Of a DNA stretch of 30,717 nt, positions 7,100-15,553 are shown piece by piece. The notes beneath the pieces were generated by a model. It ran no database searches, was not told the origin of the DNA, and saw only the letters and a program-made list of their open reading frames with translations. Numbering within the stretch: the first letter of the stretch is position 1; each line of letters starts with the position of its first letter. The position numbers and the translations under genes were made by a program. Origin of the DNA: JAICYJ01 sp035473255 (GTDB taxonomy: Bacteria > Actinomycetota > Thermoleophilia > Gaiellales > JAICJC01); NCBI GenBank assembly GCA_035473255.1, contig DATIOK010000033.1, positions 1 to 30,717 of the forward strand, written 5' to 3'.

Positions 7100-8382
7100 C
7101 AGCCCTCGAACTCCCGCGCCGCGGCGGCGGTCATCTCCAGCTGCTCGGCCGTGTGCGCCAGCGACGGCATCATCGCCTCGAACTGCGACGGCGCCAAGTA
7201 CACGCCCCGCTCCAGCATGTGCGCGTGGAACCGCGCGTAGCGGTCGGTGTCGCATGCCATGGCAGCGGGGAAGTCGGTCACCGGGCCTTCGGCGAAGAAC
7301 CCGGTCAGCATCGCGCCCACCCGGTTCACCGTCACGCCCGGCCGCTCCAGCCCGGCAGCGACCGCCGCGGACGTCGCCTCCAGCCGCTCGTAGGCACCCG
7401 GCTCGCGCAGCAGCGCCAGGGTCGCCAGCCCGGCCGCCATCGCCAGCGGGTTGCCCGACAACGTGCCAGCCTGGTAGACGTCGCCCACCGGCGCCAGCCG
7501 CTGCATCACGTCGGCGCGGCCGCCGAACGCCGCAGCCGGCAGGCCGCCGCCCAGGATCTTGCCCAAACAGGTCAGATCCGGCCGGAACGCCAGCCGCTCC
7601 TGCGCTCCGCCGTAGGCGACCCGGAACCCGGTGATCACCTCGTCCGCGATCAGCAGCGCCCCCGTGCCGTTGCAGATCGTGCGCAGCCCCTCCAGGAACC
7701 CCGGCGCGGCCGGTACCACCCCCATGTTGCCCGCCACCGGCTCCACGATCACGCAGGCCAGGTCGTCGCCGTGCATCTCGGCGAGCGCCCGCGCCGCATC
7801 CAGGTCGTTGTACTCAGCGATCAGCGTGTCCGCCGTCACCGCCGCCGGCACGCCCGGCGTCGCCGGGATCGCGAGCGTGGCGAGGCCCGACCCGGCCTGC
7901 GCCAGCAGCGCGTCCACATGCCCGTGGTAGCCGCCCGCGAACTTCAGCACCTTCGAGCGGCCGGTGAACCCGCGCGCCAGCCGCACCGCGCTCATCGTCG
8001 CCTCAGTGCCCGACGACACGAACCGCACCATCTCCAGCGAGGGCACCGCCCCCACCGCCTCTGCCGCCAGCTCCACCTCCAGCGCCGTGGGCATCCCGAA
8101 GGACGTGCCCCGCGCCGCCGCCCGGCCGACCGCCTCCACCACCGCCTGGTGCGCATGGCCCGCGATCAGCGGCCCCCAGGACAGCACCCAGTCGACGTAC
8201 CGGTTGCCGTCGGCATCGATCAGCCAGGCGCCTTCGCCGGCGGCCGCGAACAGCGGATGCTCGCGCCCCACAGACCGCATCGCCCGCACCGGGCTCGACA
8301 CCCCGCCCGGGATCAGGCGGCACGCCTCCCGGTACAGCCGCTGGGACTCGACCTCGGTCTGCGGCCCTCCTAGGAGAGCCAA
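7099..8382 (-). CDS. hemL: Glutamate-1-semialdehyde 2,1-aminomutase
   Basis: This 427-residue PLP enzyme converts glutamate-1-semialdehyde to 5-aminolevulinate, the last step of the C5 route to haem. Family blocks are intact: IPGGVSSPVRA near the N-terminus, the FVSSGTEA phosphate-binding turn (121-128), GGYHGH (150-155), the PLP-ring aspartate in ADEVITGFR (D247), and the Schiff-base lysine in CLGKILGGGLP (K275). The length is normal. It overlaps hemB by 13 nt, which explains the absence of its own promoter. Its partner hemB acts next in the pathway. The glutamyl-tRNA reductase gene (hemA) is not in the window. Confidence 0.96.
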   Translation of the reverse strand: MALLGGPQTEVESQRLYREACRLIPGGVSSPVRAMRSVGREHPLFAAAGEGAWLIDADGNRYVDWVLSWGPLIAGHAHQAVVEAVGRAAARGTSFGMPTALEVELAAEAVGAVPSLEMVRFVSSGTEATMSAVRLARGFTGRSKVLKFAGGYHGHVDALLAQAGSGLATLAIPATPGVPAAVTADTLIAEYNDLDAARALAEMHGDDLACVIVEPVAGNMGVVPAAPGFLEGLRTICNGTGALLIADEVITGFRVAYGGAQERLAFRPDLTCLGKILGGGLPAAAFGGRADVMQRLAPVGDVYQAGTLSGNPLAMAAGLATLALLREPGAYERLEATSAAVAAGLERPGVTVNRVGAMLTGFFAEGPVTDFPAAMACDTDRYARFHAHMLERGVYLAPSQFEAMMPSLAHTAEQLEMTAAAAREFEG

Positions 8383-9341
8383 CCGGCGGCCCGTGACGCG
8401 TGGTACGTGATGATCATGTCGGCGCCGGCCCGCTTGATCGCCGTCAGCGCTTCCAGCGCCGCCGCCCGCTCGTCCAGCAGCCCATCGCGCGCAGCCGTCG
8501 TCAGCATCGCGTACTCGCCGCTCACCTGGTAGGCAGCGATCGGCGCCAGCGTCGCCTCGCGCACCCGCCGGATCACGTCCAGGTATGGCATCGCCGGCTT
8601 TACCATCACCATGTCGGCGCCCTCGCCGATATCCAGCAGCACCTCGCGCAGCGCCTCGTTGGCGTTCGCGGGATCCATCTGATACCCGCGCCGGTCGCCC
8701 TCCGACGGCGTCGAGTGGGCGGCCTCGCGGAAGGGGCCGTAGAAGCTGGACGCGAACTTGGCGCTGTAGGCCAGGATCGCCGTCGACGTCAGCCCGTCGG
8801 CGTCCAGCGCCGCCCGGATCGCGGCCACGCGGCCGTCCATCATGTCGCTGGGAGCCACGATGTCGGCCCCGGCGGCGGCGTGCGACACCGCGGTCTGTGC
8901 CAGCAGCTCCAGCGTCAGATCGTTGTCCACGTCACCGTCGCGCAGCACCCCGCAGTGCCCGTGCGAGGTGTACTGGCAGAGGCAGACGTCGGTGATCAGC
9001 ACCAGCTCCGGCACCGCCAGCCGGATCGCCCGCAGCCCCAGCTGGACGATCCCCTCCTCGTCGTACGCGGAGCTGGCCGACCCGTCCTTGTGATCGGGGA
9101 TGCCGAACAGGATCACGGCCGGGACGCCCGCCGCGTGCACCGCCCGCGCCTCCTCGACCAGCGTCTCGATCGAGTGGTGGTACTGCCCGCTGAGCGAGGG
9201 GATCGGCGTGGCAGGCCCGCTGCCCGCCCGCACGAACAGCGGCTGGATCAGATCGGCCGCCGAGAGGCGCGTCTCCCGCACCATGCCCCGCAGGGCATCC
9301 GTGCGGCGCAGCCTGCGCAGGCGTGTGGCCGGAAACGACAT
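8370..9341 (-). CDS. hemB: Delta-aminolevulinic acid dehydratase (porphobilinogen synthase)
   Basis: This 323-residue enzyme condenses two 5-aminolevulinate molecules into porphobilinogen. The active-site lysines are K195 (YSAKFASSFYGPFR) and K248 (MVMVKPAMPYLD). The metal site is the cysteine-rich zinc type, DVCLCQYTSHGHCG, with C120, C122 and C130. It is the first gene of a three-gene minus-strand operon with hemL and a small unknown gene. A TACAAT hexamer lies 7 nt before the ATG, so the mRNA is predicted to be leaderless. The gene is divergent from an HTH-TPR regulator whose promoter overlaps the same 60-bp space; that regulator could control hemB, but nothing here proves it. Confidence 0.97.
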   Translation of the reverse strand: MSFPATRLRRLRRTDALRGMVRETRLSAADLIQPLFVRAGSGPATPIPSLSGQYHHSIETLVEEARAVHAAGVPAVILFGIPDHKDGSASSAYDEEGIVQLGLRAIRLAVPELVLITDVCLCQYTSHGHCGVLRDGDVDNDLTLELLAQTAVSHAAAGADIVAPSDMMDGRVAAIRAALDADGLTSTAILAYSAKFASSFYGPFREAAHSTPSEGDRRGYQMDPANANEALREVLLDIGEGADMVMVKPAMPYLDVIRRVREATLAPIAAYQVSGEYAMLTTAARDGLLDERAAALEALTAIKRAGADMIITYHASRAAGWLS

Positions 9342-9348
9342 GGCTCTG

Positions 9349-9393
9349 ATTGTATCGCCGGGCCTTTACATGACCATCACGTGCGAATAGGAT
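9349..9393. promoter_or_regulatory. Divergent promoters for hemB and the HTH-TPR regulator
   Basis: On the plus strand TTTACA (9365-9370), a 17-bp spacer and TAGGAT (9388-9393) form a near-consensus promoter that predicts transcription starting within a few bases of the ATG at 9402. On the minus strand TACAAT (9349-9354) ends 7 nt before the hemB ATG. Both mRNAs should be leaderless, and the two promoters overlap. Confidence 0.7.
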
Positions 9394-9401
9394 TGCCACG
9401 A

Positions 9402-10814
9402 ATGGACACCGCGGGAAAGGCCGGCATGCTGCAGAACGATCACGAGCTTGACTACTCGAACGAGGCCCTGCGCAAGCTCGGCGCCCGGATCCGGCATCTC
9501 CGCCGCCGGCGCGCGATGACCCAGCGCGATCTCTCCTTCGACGGCTGCAGCTACAGCTACCTGGCCCGCATCGAGGCCGGCGATCGCAGGCCCAGCCCGC
9601 GCGTGCTGGTCGAGATCGCCCGCCGCCTCAGCGTCACCCCCGAGGAGCTGACCGGAGAGGTCTCCAACGAGCAGCGCACCCGCTCGCTCGAGGTGCTGGA
9701 CGCCATGATGATGATCCGTCTCGAGCAGTTTGAGGAGGCCGAGGAGCTGCTGCGCGGCGTGCTGCGCGAGGCCGAGGTCGACGCCGACGCGGAGCGCATG
9801 AGCGAGTGCTACGAGGGCCTGGCCCTGATCTCGGCTCGTCGCGGCCGCGACGGACAGGCGCTGGAGCTGTTCCAGCAGGCGCTGGAGGTGGGTGACCCGC
9901 CGCACCCCGCGCAGCGGCCCGACCTCTACATCGAGATGGCGCGCCTCCACATCGGCGCCGGCGACGCCGCCCGCGCGATCGCGCTCATGAACGACTGCGC
10001 GGAGCAGCTGCGTCAGCAGCCCGGCCGTGACCTGGCCAAGCTGGTGCGCTACACGCTCCTGCTCAGCCAGGCCTACTCCGACGCGGGCGACTACGGCAGC
10101 GCCGGCACGGTGCTGGCCGCCGCCCTGCGCGACGGCGCCGAGGAGGTCGACCTGCAGAGCCGGGCCCGCGCCTACTACTCGCTGTCGCGCCTCTACGCCA
10201 GCACCGGCCAGGTCGGCCAGGCCATCGCCTACGCTGACCGCGCGCTCGCGATCTACGAGCTGATGGACGACAATGACGCTCTGGCGGATGCACATCTGTT
10301 GTATGCGCAGAACCTGCTGGACGCGGGCGAGACGGCCCGCGCCGAGGAGCACCTGGTCGCCTCGCGCAGCCTGCTGGGCGCCCGCCCGAGCCCGCTCGAC
10401 CTCGGGTTCGTGGTGGTCGAGGAAGCGCGCTGTGCCCTCCAGAAGGGCGACACGGAGCTGGCCTCGAGCAAGGCTCGCGAGGGCGTCGAGCTGCTCGGAA
10501 ACGGCGCCCTGCCCGGGCAGCTGGGCGACGCCTACCTGGTGCTGGCCCGCGTCTACGACGAGCTGGGCGACGCGGAGCGGGCCGAGTGGGGCTTCACGGC
10601 CGCGATCGACGCGATCCGCCAGCAGAACGGCTGGACGCGCGAGCTGGCCAAGGCCTACCGCTGGTACGGCAAGTTCCTGAAGCGGATGGGTCGCGCCGAG
10701 GCCGCGCTGGAGGCGTTCGAGCTGGCCGCCGACCTGGCGCCGTCCAACCAAGACGCGATGGCGCCGACGCCGCAGTCGGACGTCAGCAGCTCAGCCGCTA
10801 CGAGCCCGCAGTAG
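9402..10814 (+). CDS. XRE-type HTH regulator with C-terminal TPR repeats
   Basis: The 470-residue product begins with a Cro/C1-type helix-turn-helix (about 27-85: LGARIRHLRRRRAMTQRDLS, then YLARIEAGDRRPSPRVLVEIARRL). The rest, about 100-450, is a run of tetratricopeptide helices with repeated A-x-x-x-Y and G-D/G-x-x motifs. A low-complexity Ser/Thr/Ala tail ends the protein. This architecture is typical of regulators whose TPR part binds a peptide, a protein partner or a small ligand. Cys and Ser in the recognition turn (DGCSYSYLARIE) are an unusual detail. The start is fixed by a strong promoter placing transcription start at or next to the ATG. It is divergent from hemB. The end overlaps the convergent permease gene by 17 nt. 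Confidence 0.9.
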   Translation: MDTAGKAGMLQNDHELDYSNEALRKLGARIRHLRRRRAMTQRDLSFDGCSYSYLARIEAGDRRPSPRVLVEIARRLSVTPEELTGEVSNEQRTRSLEVLDAMMMIRLEQFEEAEELLRGVLREAEVDADAERMSECYEGLALISARRGRDGQALELFQQALEVGDPPHPAQRPDLYIEMARLHIGAGDAARAIALMNDCAEQLRQQPGRDLAKLVRYTLLLSQAYSDAGDYGSAGTVLAAALRDGAEEVDLQSRARAYYSLSRLYASTGQVGQAIAYADRALAIYELMDDNDALADAHLLYAQNLLDAGETARAEEHLVASRSLLGARPSPLDLGFVVVEEARCALQKGDTELASSKAREGVELLGNGALPGQLGDAYLVLARVYDELGDAERAEWGFTAAIDAIRQQNGWTRELAKAYRWYGKFLKRMGRAEAALEAFELAADLAPSNQDAMAPTPQSDVSSSAATSPQ

Positions 10815-12021
10815 CCGGGCCACCGCCGGGCGGCACCGTCGGCGGCGGTGGCGGCGCGGGACCCTGCACCTCGACCGGCACCTCCACCGGCACCGGTCCG
10901 TTGCCCCACGGTTCCAGCCCGATCCGCTCCCGCAAGAACCAGAACAGCTCGCGGCCGATCGCCAGCAGCGGCAGCGTCACGAACACGCCCGCGAACCCGT
11001 ACAGCTGCTGGCCGGCCAGCAGCGCGAAGATCACCAGCAGCGGATGCACCCCCACCGCGCCGCCCATCAGCTTGGGGATCACGATGTGGCCCTCGACCTG
11101 GTGGATGAACAGGAAGGCCAGGGCGACGGCGATCGCGGCCGTGGGCGACTCCGCAAGCGCCACCGCCATCGGCGGGATCGCGCCGATCCACGGCCCCACG
11201 TAGGGGATCACCTCGGTCAGCGCGGCGAACGCGCCGAAGGCGATCGCGTAGTTGCTGCCGCCGTGGAAGATCCCGAGCTCGCCCAGGATCCACATCAGCC
11301 CGCCGGCGGTGGCGCCGATCACCAGCGACACCAGCGTCTGGCCGCGCACGTAGGACAAAAGCGCCCGCTCCAGGCGCACCATCAGGTCGTCCTCCCCCTC
11401 GGCGTGCGGGAACAGCCGCCTTAGAAACCGCGACAGGCGAGGCGCATCGAGCAGCATGTACACCGACACGACGATCACCAGCACGACGTTGAACAGGCTC
11501 TCCGCCACGCCCACCAGGACGCCCTGGGCGACGCCCACCGCCTGCCCGGACACGCTCTGGATATCCAGCGAGTTGACCTTCTGCTTCACCTTGTCACCCA
11601 GCTGGCGGACGTTCACCTGCGACAGGCCGTGGTCGTCGAGCCAGTGCTGGAGGTCGTTCAGCTTCTTCTCAGCGGGGGTCTGGGTCTGGCCGGGCGCGGT
11701 GCTGAACTCGTTCTCGACCACGGTGCTGGCCGACTGCACCTGGGTCGCGATCACCGTCCCGGCCACGACGCCCAGCGCCACGAAGGTGATCGCGAACGTG
11801 AGGTAGACGAGGAACACCGCCAGCGCGCGCGGGATCCGCAGCGCGCAGAAGGCGCGCACGATCGGGTTCAGCAGGATCGCGATCAGCGCCGCCACCACGA
11901 AGATGAACATGGCATGGCTGACCGCGGACATGAACTGCCAGGCCCCGACCAGGATCAGCGGCAGCCCTACCAGCTGGACCCAGCGCGGGATCCGTACCAT
12001 CCGCGGGGTGTCGGGCGGCAT
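10798..12021 (-). CDS. AI-2E family (PerM/YtvI-like) membrane permease
   Basis: The 407-residue protein belongs to the AI-2E transporter family (UPF0118), members of which export small molecules or act as sodium/proton antiporters; the substrate here is unknown. It has the usual pattern: two or three N-terminal helices, an extracytoplasmic loop (roughly residues 95-165), then the C-terminal membrane core with the conserved block TEVIPYVGPWIGAIPP and the H-x-V-E-G-H-I-V-I-P-K motif. The tail after about 375 is Pro/Gly-rich. I place the start at ATG 12021 rather than the longer in-frame ATG at 12054, because TAGGAT lies 7 nt upstream of 12021 and inside the longer version. It overlaps the HTH-TPR gene convergently. 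Confidence 0.9.
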   Translation of the reverse strand: MPPDTPRMVRIPRWVQLVGLPLILVGAWQFMSAVSHAMFIFVVAALIAILLNPIVRAFCALRIPRALAVFLVYLTFAITFVALGVVAGTVIATQVQSASTVVENEFSTAPGQTQTPAEKKLNDLQHWLDDHGLSQVNVRQLGDKVKQKVNSLDIQSVSGQAVGVAQGVLVGVAESLFNVVLVIVVSVYMLLDAPRLSRFLRRLFPHAEGEDDLMVRLERALLSYVRGQTLVSLVIGATAGGLMWILGELGIFHGGSNYAIAFGAFAALTEVIPYVGPWIGAIPPMAVALAESPTAAIAVALAFLFIHQVEGHIVIPKLMGGAVGVHPLLVIFALLAGQQLYGFAGVFVTLPLLAIGRELFWFLRERIGLEPWGNGPVPVEVPVEVQGPAPPPPPTVPPGGGPATAGS

Positions 12022-12028
12022 TGCGGCC

Positions 12029-12071
12029 ATCCTAGCAACCGGTCCCCCCGGCACCCGGCCTGGGCTAATCT
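12029..12071. promoter_or_regulatory. Divergent leaderless promoters (AI-2E permease / M23-like gene)
   Basis: TAGGAT on the minus strand (12029-12034) ends 7 nt before ATG 12021. TAATCT on the plus strand (12066-12071) ends 6 nt before GTG 12078. The first decides the permease start codon. Confidence 0.55.
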
Positions 12072-12077
12072 GGACGG

Positions 12078-12866
12078 GTGATCGCTACCCGTCAGCGACA
12101 GCGCCGGCGACGGCGCACCGTCCGACGGCGCGACCCGCACCGGCAGCGACGCCTGGTGGCCGTGGCAGCGGCGATCGTGGTCGCGGCGGTCGTGGTCGTC
12201 GTCCTCCACTCCGGATCCTCGTCGCGGAACACCAGCGGCATCGCGTCGCCGCACTCGCCGCAGCTGGCACCGAACGCGCCGCCCAGCCCGCCTCAGACGC
12301 TGGCCACGGTCAGCGGCCTCAGCCTCGAGGTTCCCGTCTCCGCCGGTCGCATCACCGCCATCGTCTACCACGCCACCGGCGCCACCAACGCGATCCCGCT
12401 GAGCCCTGCCGGCAGCCAGAAGAACGCCGGGTTCCTGGCACGGCTGGGCAACCGGCTGTTCGGCAGCGGCGGCGGCGGCGGCCCCTCCTACTACATCGAC
12501 AGCAGCGGGGACGGCGCCGACACAGGGTCGGTGGACGTGGGCGCACCGGCCGGCACCGACGTCTACTCGCCGGTGGACGGGACCGTGGTCAGCGTCCAGC
12601 CCTACGTCCTGAACGGCGAGGCGCGCGGCAGCATCGTGCAGATCCGGCCCAGCGACCTGGCCGCCGTGATCGTGACCGTCGGCAACCTCGATCAGCACCT
12701 GGCCGTCGATGTGGGCTCGCCGGTGCACGCGTCGCAGACGCTGCTGGGCAAGCTCGTCGACCTGTCCAAACTGCTTCATCAGACGGTCGCGAACTACACG
12801 TCCGACTCCGGCAACCACGTCTCCATGCAGGTCAGCCCGGCCCCGGGAGCCAGCCCGCTCCTGTAG
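12078..12866 (+). CDS. Membrane-anchored M23/LytM-like protein without zinc ligands
   Basis: The 262-residue product has a very Arg-rich cytoplasmic start (1-25), one membrane anchor (about 26-43), a Ser/Pro-rich linker and a C-terminal M23 (LytM) beta-fold (about 145-252). The fold is recognised by VDVGAPAGTDVYSPVDGTVVSV and the late G-N-H-V-S-M-Q-V strand. In active M23 endopeptidases the zinc ligands are H-x-G-x-D and H-x-H. Here they read T149-G-S-V-D153 and H247-V-S249, so two of three ligands are missing and peptidoglycan hydrolysis is unlikely. Degenerate M23 proteins usually activate an amidase (EnvC/NlpD logic) or act structurally. A Gly/Ser run sits at about 128-135. The GTG start is set by TAATCT 6 nt upstream. 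Confidence 0.83.
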   Translation: MIATRQRQRRRRRTVRRRDPHRQRRLVAVAAAIVVAAVVVVVLHSGSSSRNTSGIASPHSPQLAPNAPPSPPQTLATVSGLSLEVPVSAGRITAIVYHATGATNAIPLSPAGSQKNAGFLARLGNRLFGSGGGGGPSYYIDSSGDGADTGSVDVGAPAGTDVYSPVDGTVVSVQPYVLNGEARGSIVQIRPSDLAAVIVTVGNLDQHLAVDVGSPVHASQTLLGKLVDLSKLLHQTVANYTSDSGNHVSMQVSPAPGASPLL

Positions 12867-12882
12867 TCACGGCCGCGTGCCG

Positions 12883-12888
12883 TACGAT
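12883..12888 (+). promoter_or_regulatory. -10 element for the ymdB-like gene
   Basis: TACGAT ends 6 nt before the GTG at 12895, in the 28-nt gap after the M23-like gene. It allows separate, leaderless expression. Confidence 0.5.
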
Positions 12889-12894
12889 CCGGCC

Positions 12895-13677
12895 GTGCGG
12901 ATCCTCTTCATCGCGGACATCTTCGGAGCGCCCGGCCGTCGCGCGGTGGAGATGCATCTCCCGGAGCTGCGCGCCCAGCACAGCATCGACCTGGTGGTGG
13001 CGAACGCCGAGAACGCGGCCGACGGCGTCGGCGTCACCAGCCGCATCGCCCTCAAGCTGTACACGGCCGGCGTGGACGCGATCACGCTGGGGAACCACGC
13101 CTACCGGCAGCGCGAGGTCTACCCGTTCCTGGAATCGGACGACCGGATCGTGCGACCCGCCAACCACGCCGCCAACGCGCCGGGCCGGGGCGTATTGGTG
13201 GTCGAAGCCGCCGACGGCACCCGTGTCGCCGTGATCAACCTGATCGGCCAGCTGTTCCTGGACGCCGCCCAGAGCCCCTTCGAGGTGGCCGCGGGGCTGG
13301 TCGCCGACGCGCGCTCGCGGGCGAAGGTGGTGCTGGTCGACTTCCACGCCGAAGCCACCAGCGAGAAGGTGGCGCTGGGACGGCTGCTGGACGGCCGCGT
13401 GACCGCGGTGATCGGCACCCATACCCACGTCCAGACCAACGACGCCGCGGTGCTCCCGGGCGGCACCGCCTACCTCACGGACGGCGGCATGACCGGCCCC
13501 CACGACTCGGTGATCGGCGTCCGCACCGAGCTGGTGCTGCGGCGGTTCCAGACCGGGCTGCCGGTGCGATTCGAGCCGGCCGAGAACGAGGTGCGCATCG
13601 AGGGTGCGATGATCGAGTGCGATCCCGCCAGCGGCCGCGCCACCTCGATCGAGACGTTCCGGTTCAACGCGGGCTGA
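12895..13677 (+). CDS. ymdB: YmdB-family metallophosphoesterase
   Basis: The 260-residue protein matches the TIGR00282/YmdB family of di-metal phosphoesterases, which in Bacillus hydrolyse 2',3'-cyclic nucleotides and affect biofilm and sporulation choices. Metal-binding motifs appear in order: FIADIFGAPGRR (D8), NAENAADG (E39), TLGNHAY (N and H), VDFHAEATSEK and GTHTHVQTND. The usual G before the first metal Asp is Ala, and the T-W after GNH is A-Y; both are mild changes. In other bacteria the gene often sits near rny (RNase Y), which is not here. The start is GTG, with TACGAT 6 nt upstream. The stop overlaps the convergent membrane protein gene by 14 nt. Confidence 0.92.
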   Translation: MRILFIADIFGAPGRRAVEMHLPELRAQHSIDLVVANAENAADGVGVTSRIALKLYTAGVDAITLGNHAYRQREVYPFLESDDRIVRPANHAANAPGRGVLVVEAADGTRVAVINLIGQLFLDAAQSPFEVAAGLVADARSRAKVVLVDFHAEATSEKVALGRLLDGRVTAVIGTHTHVQTNDAAVLPGGTAYLTDGGMTGPHDSVIGVRTELVLRRFQTGLPVRFEPAENEVRIEGAMIECDPASGRATSIETFRFNAG

Positions 13678-15553
13678 GCGGCTCCGGCGACGGTGCCCGC
13701 CGCGGCACCAGCATCGCGAACAGCGCCAGCGGCAGCCACCAGCAGATGTAGGGGTAGAACCAGTAGCTGGAGACCGCCTGCGTCGCGATCAGCGCGGCTG
13801 CGGCCAGCGCCGCCACGGCCACCGCGTCCTTGCGTCCCCGGGGCAGCACCGCCAGCAGCAGACAGCCCAGCACCACCGCCACCTGCAGCGCTTGCTGCAG
13901 CCAGTGCAGGGTCGGCCACCCCGGGTGAAACGCACCCAGCGTCCAGATCGAGAGCGGCGTCACCCGGTTCAGCTGGTAGTGGAACGTGCGCTCCCAGAAC
14001 AGGTGCAGGCCGTCGCTCTGCCGCGCCAGCATCGACAACAGCAGCAGCGACGTCAGCAGGAACCCGGCCAGCGTCGCCACCCGCCGCTGCAGCGACATCA
14101 GCAGCGGCAGCAGCGCCAGCGGGCCGAGCTTGGCGAGTCCGGCCGCTGCCATCAGCCCGCCCCGCAGCCATGGCACCGACAGTGCGGCGATGAACCAGGC
14201 CAGCAGCGCACCGACCAGCGCGTCGTTGGTGTTCATGTTGAGCGCGTAGAGCGTGAACGGGTTGGCCACCCAGGCGAACGCCAGCAGCAGGCCCAGCCGG
14301 GCGTTGCCGAACCGCCAGCCGGCCACGAACAGGCCCGCCATCGCCAGCAGGTCGAACGCGCAGGCGGCCACGTGCGCGGCCGGCAGGTCGTCCCAGAGCC
14401 CGCTCCAGCCGAACAGCGCCACGAATGGCATGTACGCCACGTACACCGCCGGCCCGTAGGTGTCGCCGCTCGACACCGGCGACACGCAGCGGCCGCTGGT
14501 GGACTGGACGTATCCGATCGGATCGCCGTTCGCGTAGCGACCGGCGCACGCCGTCCCCTGGCTGGTCGGCATGTTGCCGTAGGGCTGGCTGCCGTTCAAG
14601 AGCAGGTCGGCGCCGACCACGCCGGCGTAGCCGACGTCGAGGATGTTCGAGTTCCGGTTGTTCAGCCCCAGCCGGAAGCCGACCAGGGCGAAGCAGAGCG
14701 CCACCAGCACCAATGCGTGCGTCGCGCCGATGTCGATGCCGCGCGGCCGGTGGCTGCTGCCCAGCCGGATCATCCTGACCAGCAGGTAGACCAGCGGCGG
14801 GTAGATCAGCGGCGTCGAGATGAACACGTCGCCCTGGTTGAACCAGTGCAGGGAGATGCCGAACGAGAGCAGCGCCAGCAGGTCGAGCGTGCGCATCGTG
14901 AAGGGCCGGCGCCAGTCCACCAGCCCGCCCAGAAAGAGGGCGCAGAGCGGCAGGAACACCCACCAGCGGTTGGCCAGGCGGCCGTACGACGAGGGCTCGC
15001 CGCGGGCCAGCTGCCAGTCCACCTGCGGCCCGGTGCGGACGTTCGTCAGCGTCATGGCCGTGTCGTTGACGCGGGCCGCCGCCACCTGCGTGCCGTCGCG
15101 GTCGTCGAAGGCGACCGTCCACACGCGGTCGTCACCGAGCGTGGCCGTGGCCTCGACGCCCGGGTACTGGGCGATCCAGCTGCGCAGTGCGCCGGACCGC
15201 CGCGCCAAGGTGATCGCCTCCGCTGACGTCAGCCGAGGGGGTCCCAGCTTCGGCGTGACGGTGGTGCTCAGGATCGCGCTGGTGGAGTCGTCGATCTTGA
15301 ACGAGGCGAGCACGTTGTGCTTGCCGCGGGGCTCGAGCACGGCCGTCCACGTGCCGCTGGGCGCATCGAACACGACCTCCCAGTGCGCGCCCTTGTTGGC
15401 CGCCGACAGCGGCCCTACCGCCGGATCGCCGGCCGCGATCGCGATCACCCGCGCCGCCGTCAGATGTGGCTTGGCGTCGGCGTGCGCCACGCCCGGCGTG
15501 ACCACCAGCGCCAGCACGACCGCGATCGCGCCTCTAGATGATCGATTCCACAA
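13664..15553 (-). CDS. Polytopic GT-C-like membrane protein with two N-terminal PepSY-like repeats
   Basis: This 629-residue protein has a signal peptide (to about A25), then two similar exported domains (about 29-102 and 107-180). Both begin L-T-(S)A with an A-I-A helix and continue to a W-x-V-x-F-D strand and an A-containing hairpin, as in PepSY domains. From about 197 to the end there are roughly ten membrane helices. The section around DVGYAGVVGADLLLNG and DTYGPAVYVAYMPF resembles actinobacterial GT-C/GT87 (DUF2029) polyprenyl-phosphate-sugar transferases. It is the last gene of an operon with GtrA and a phosphodiesterase. I take the start as TTG at 15553, directly after the gtrA TAG; no better start gives a complete signal peptide. 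Acceptor and sugar are unknown. Confidence 0.82.
   Translation of the reverse strand: MWNRSSRGAIAVVLALVVTPGVAHADAKPHLTAARVIAIAAGDPAVGPLSAANKGAHWEVVFDAPSGTWTAVLEPRGKHNVLASFKIDDSTSAILSTTVTPKLGPPRLTSAEAITLARRSGALRSWIAQYPGVEATATLGDDRVWTVAFDDRDGTQVAAARVNDTAMTLTNVRTGPQVDWQLARGEPSSYGRLANRWWVFLPLCALFLGGLVDWRRPFTMRTLDLLALLSFGISLHWFNQGDVFISTPLIYPPLVYLLVRMIRLGSSHRPRGIDIGATHALVLVALCFALVGFRLGLNNRNSNILDVGYAGVVGADLLLNGSQPYGNMPTSQGTACAGRYANGDPIGYVQSTSGRCVSPVSSGDTYGPAVYVAYMPFVALFGWSGLWDDLPAAHVAACAFDLLAMAGLFVAGWRFGNARLGLLLAFAWVANPFTLYALNMNTNDALVGALLAWFIAALSVPWLRGGLMAAAGLAKLGPLALLPLLMSLQRRVATLAGFLLTSLLLLSMLARQSDGLHLFWERTFHYQLNRVTPLSIWTLGAFHPGWPTLHWLQQALQVAVVLGCLLLAVLPRGRKDAVAVAALAAAALIATQAVSSYWFYPYICWWLPLALFAMLVPRRAPSPEPLSPR
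15534..15542 (+). repeat. Dispersed boundary motif CTAGATGAT, copy 1
   Basis: CTAGATGATC at the junction of the gtrA and GT-C-like genes, just inside the latter if it starts at TTG 15553. It is one of five copies in the window, all at gene boundaries. Confidence 0.55.

Noticed and set aside
7153..8373. 406-codon open frame antisense to hemL
   Set aside because: Composition is Arg/His/Gln-rich with no motif, while hemL on the other strand has all its active-site motifs.
9366..10751. 461-codon minus-strand frame opposite the HTH-TPR gene
   Set aside because: No promoter or motif; the plus-strand frame has a near-consensus promoter, an HTH and TPR repeats.
12022..12054. Longer start (ATG 12054) for the AI-2E permease
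   Set aside because: The extension covers the TAGGAT element and adds eleven non-conserved residues; ATG 12021 fits the window's promoter pattern.
12469..12482. GGC repeat run as a slippage or recoding site
   Set aside because: It encodes a Gly-rich linker in the M23-like protein and the frame continues normally.
13892..15226. 444-codon plus-strand frame opposite the GT-C-like gene
   Set aside because: Gln/Arg/His-rich antisense composition; the minus-strand frame has a signal peptide and clear membrane helices.
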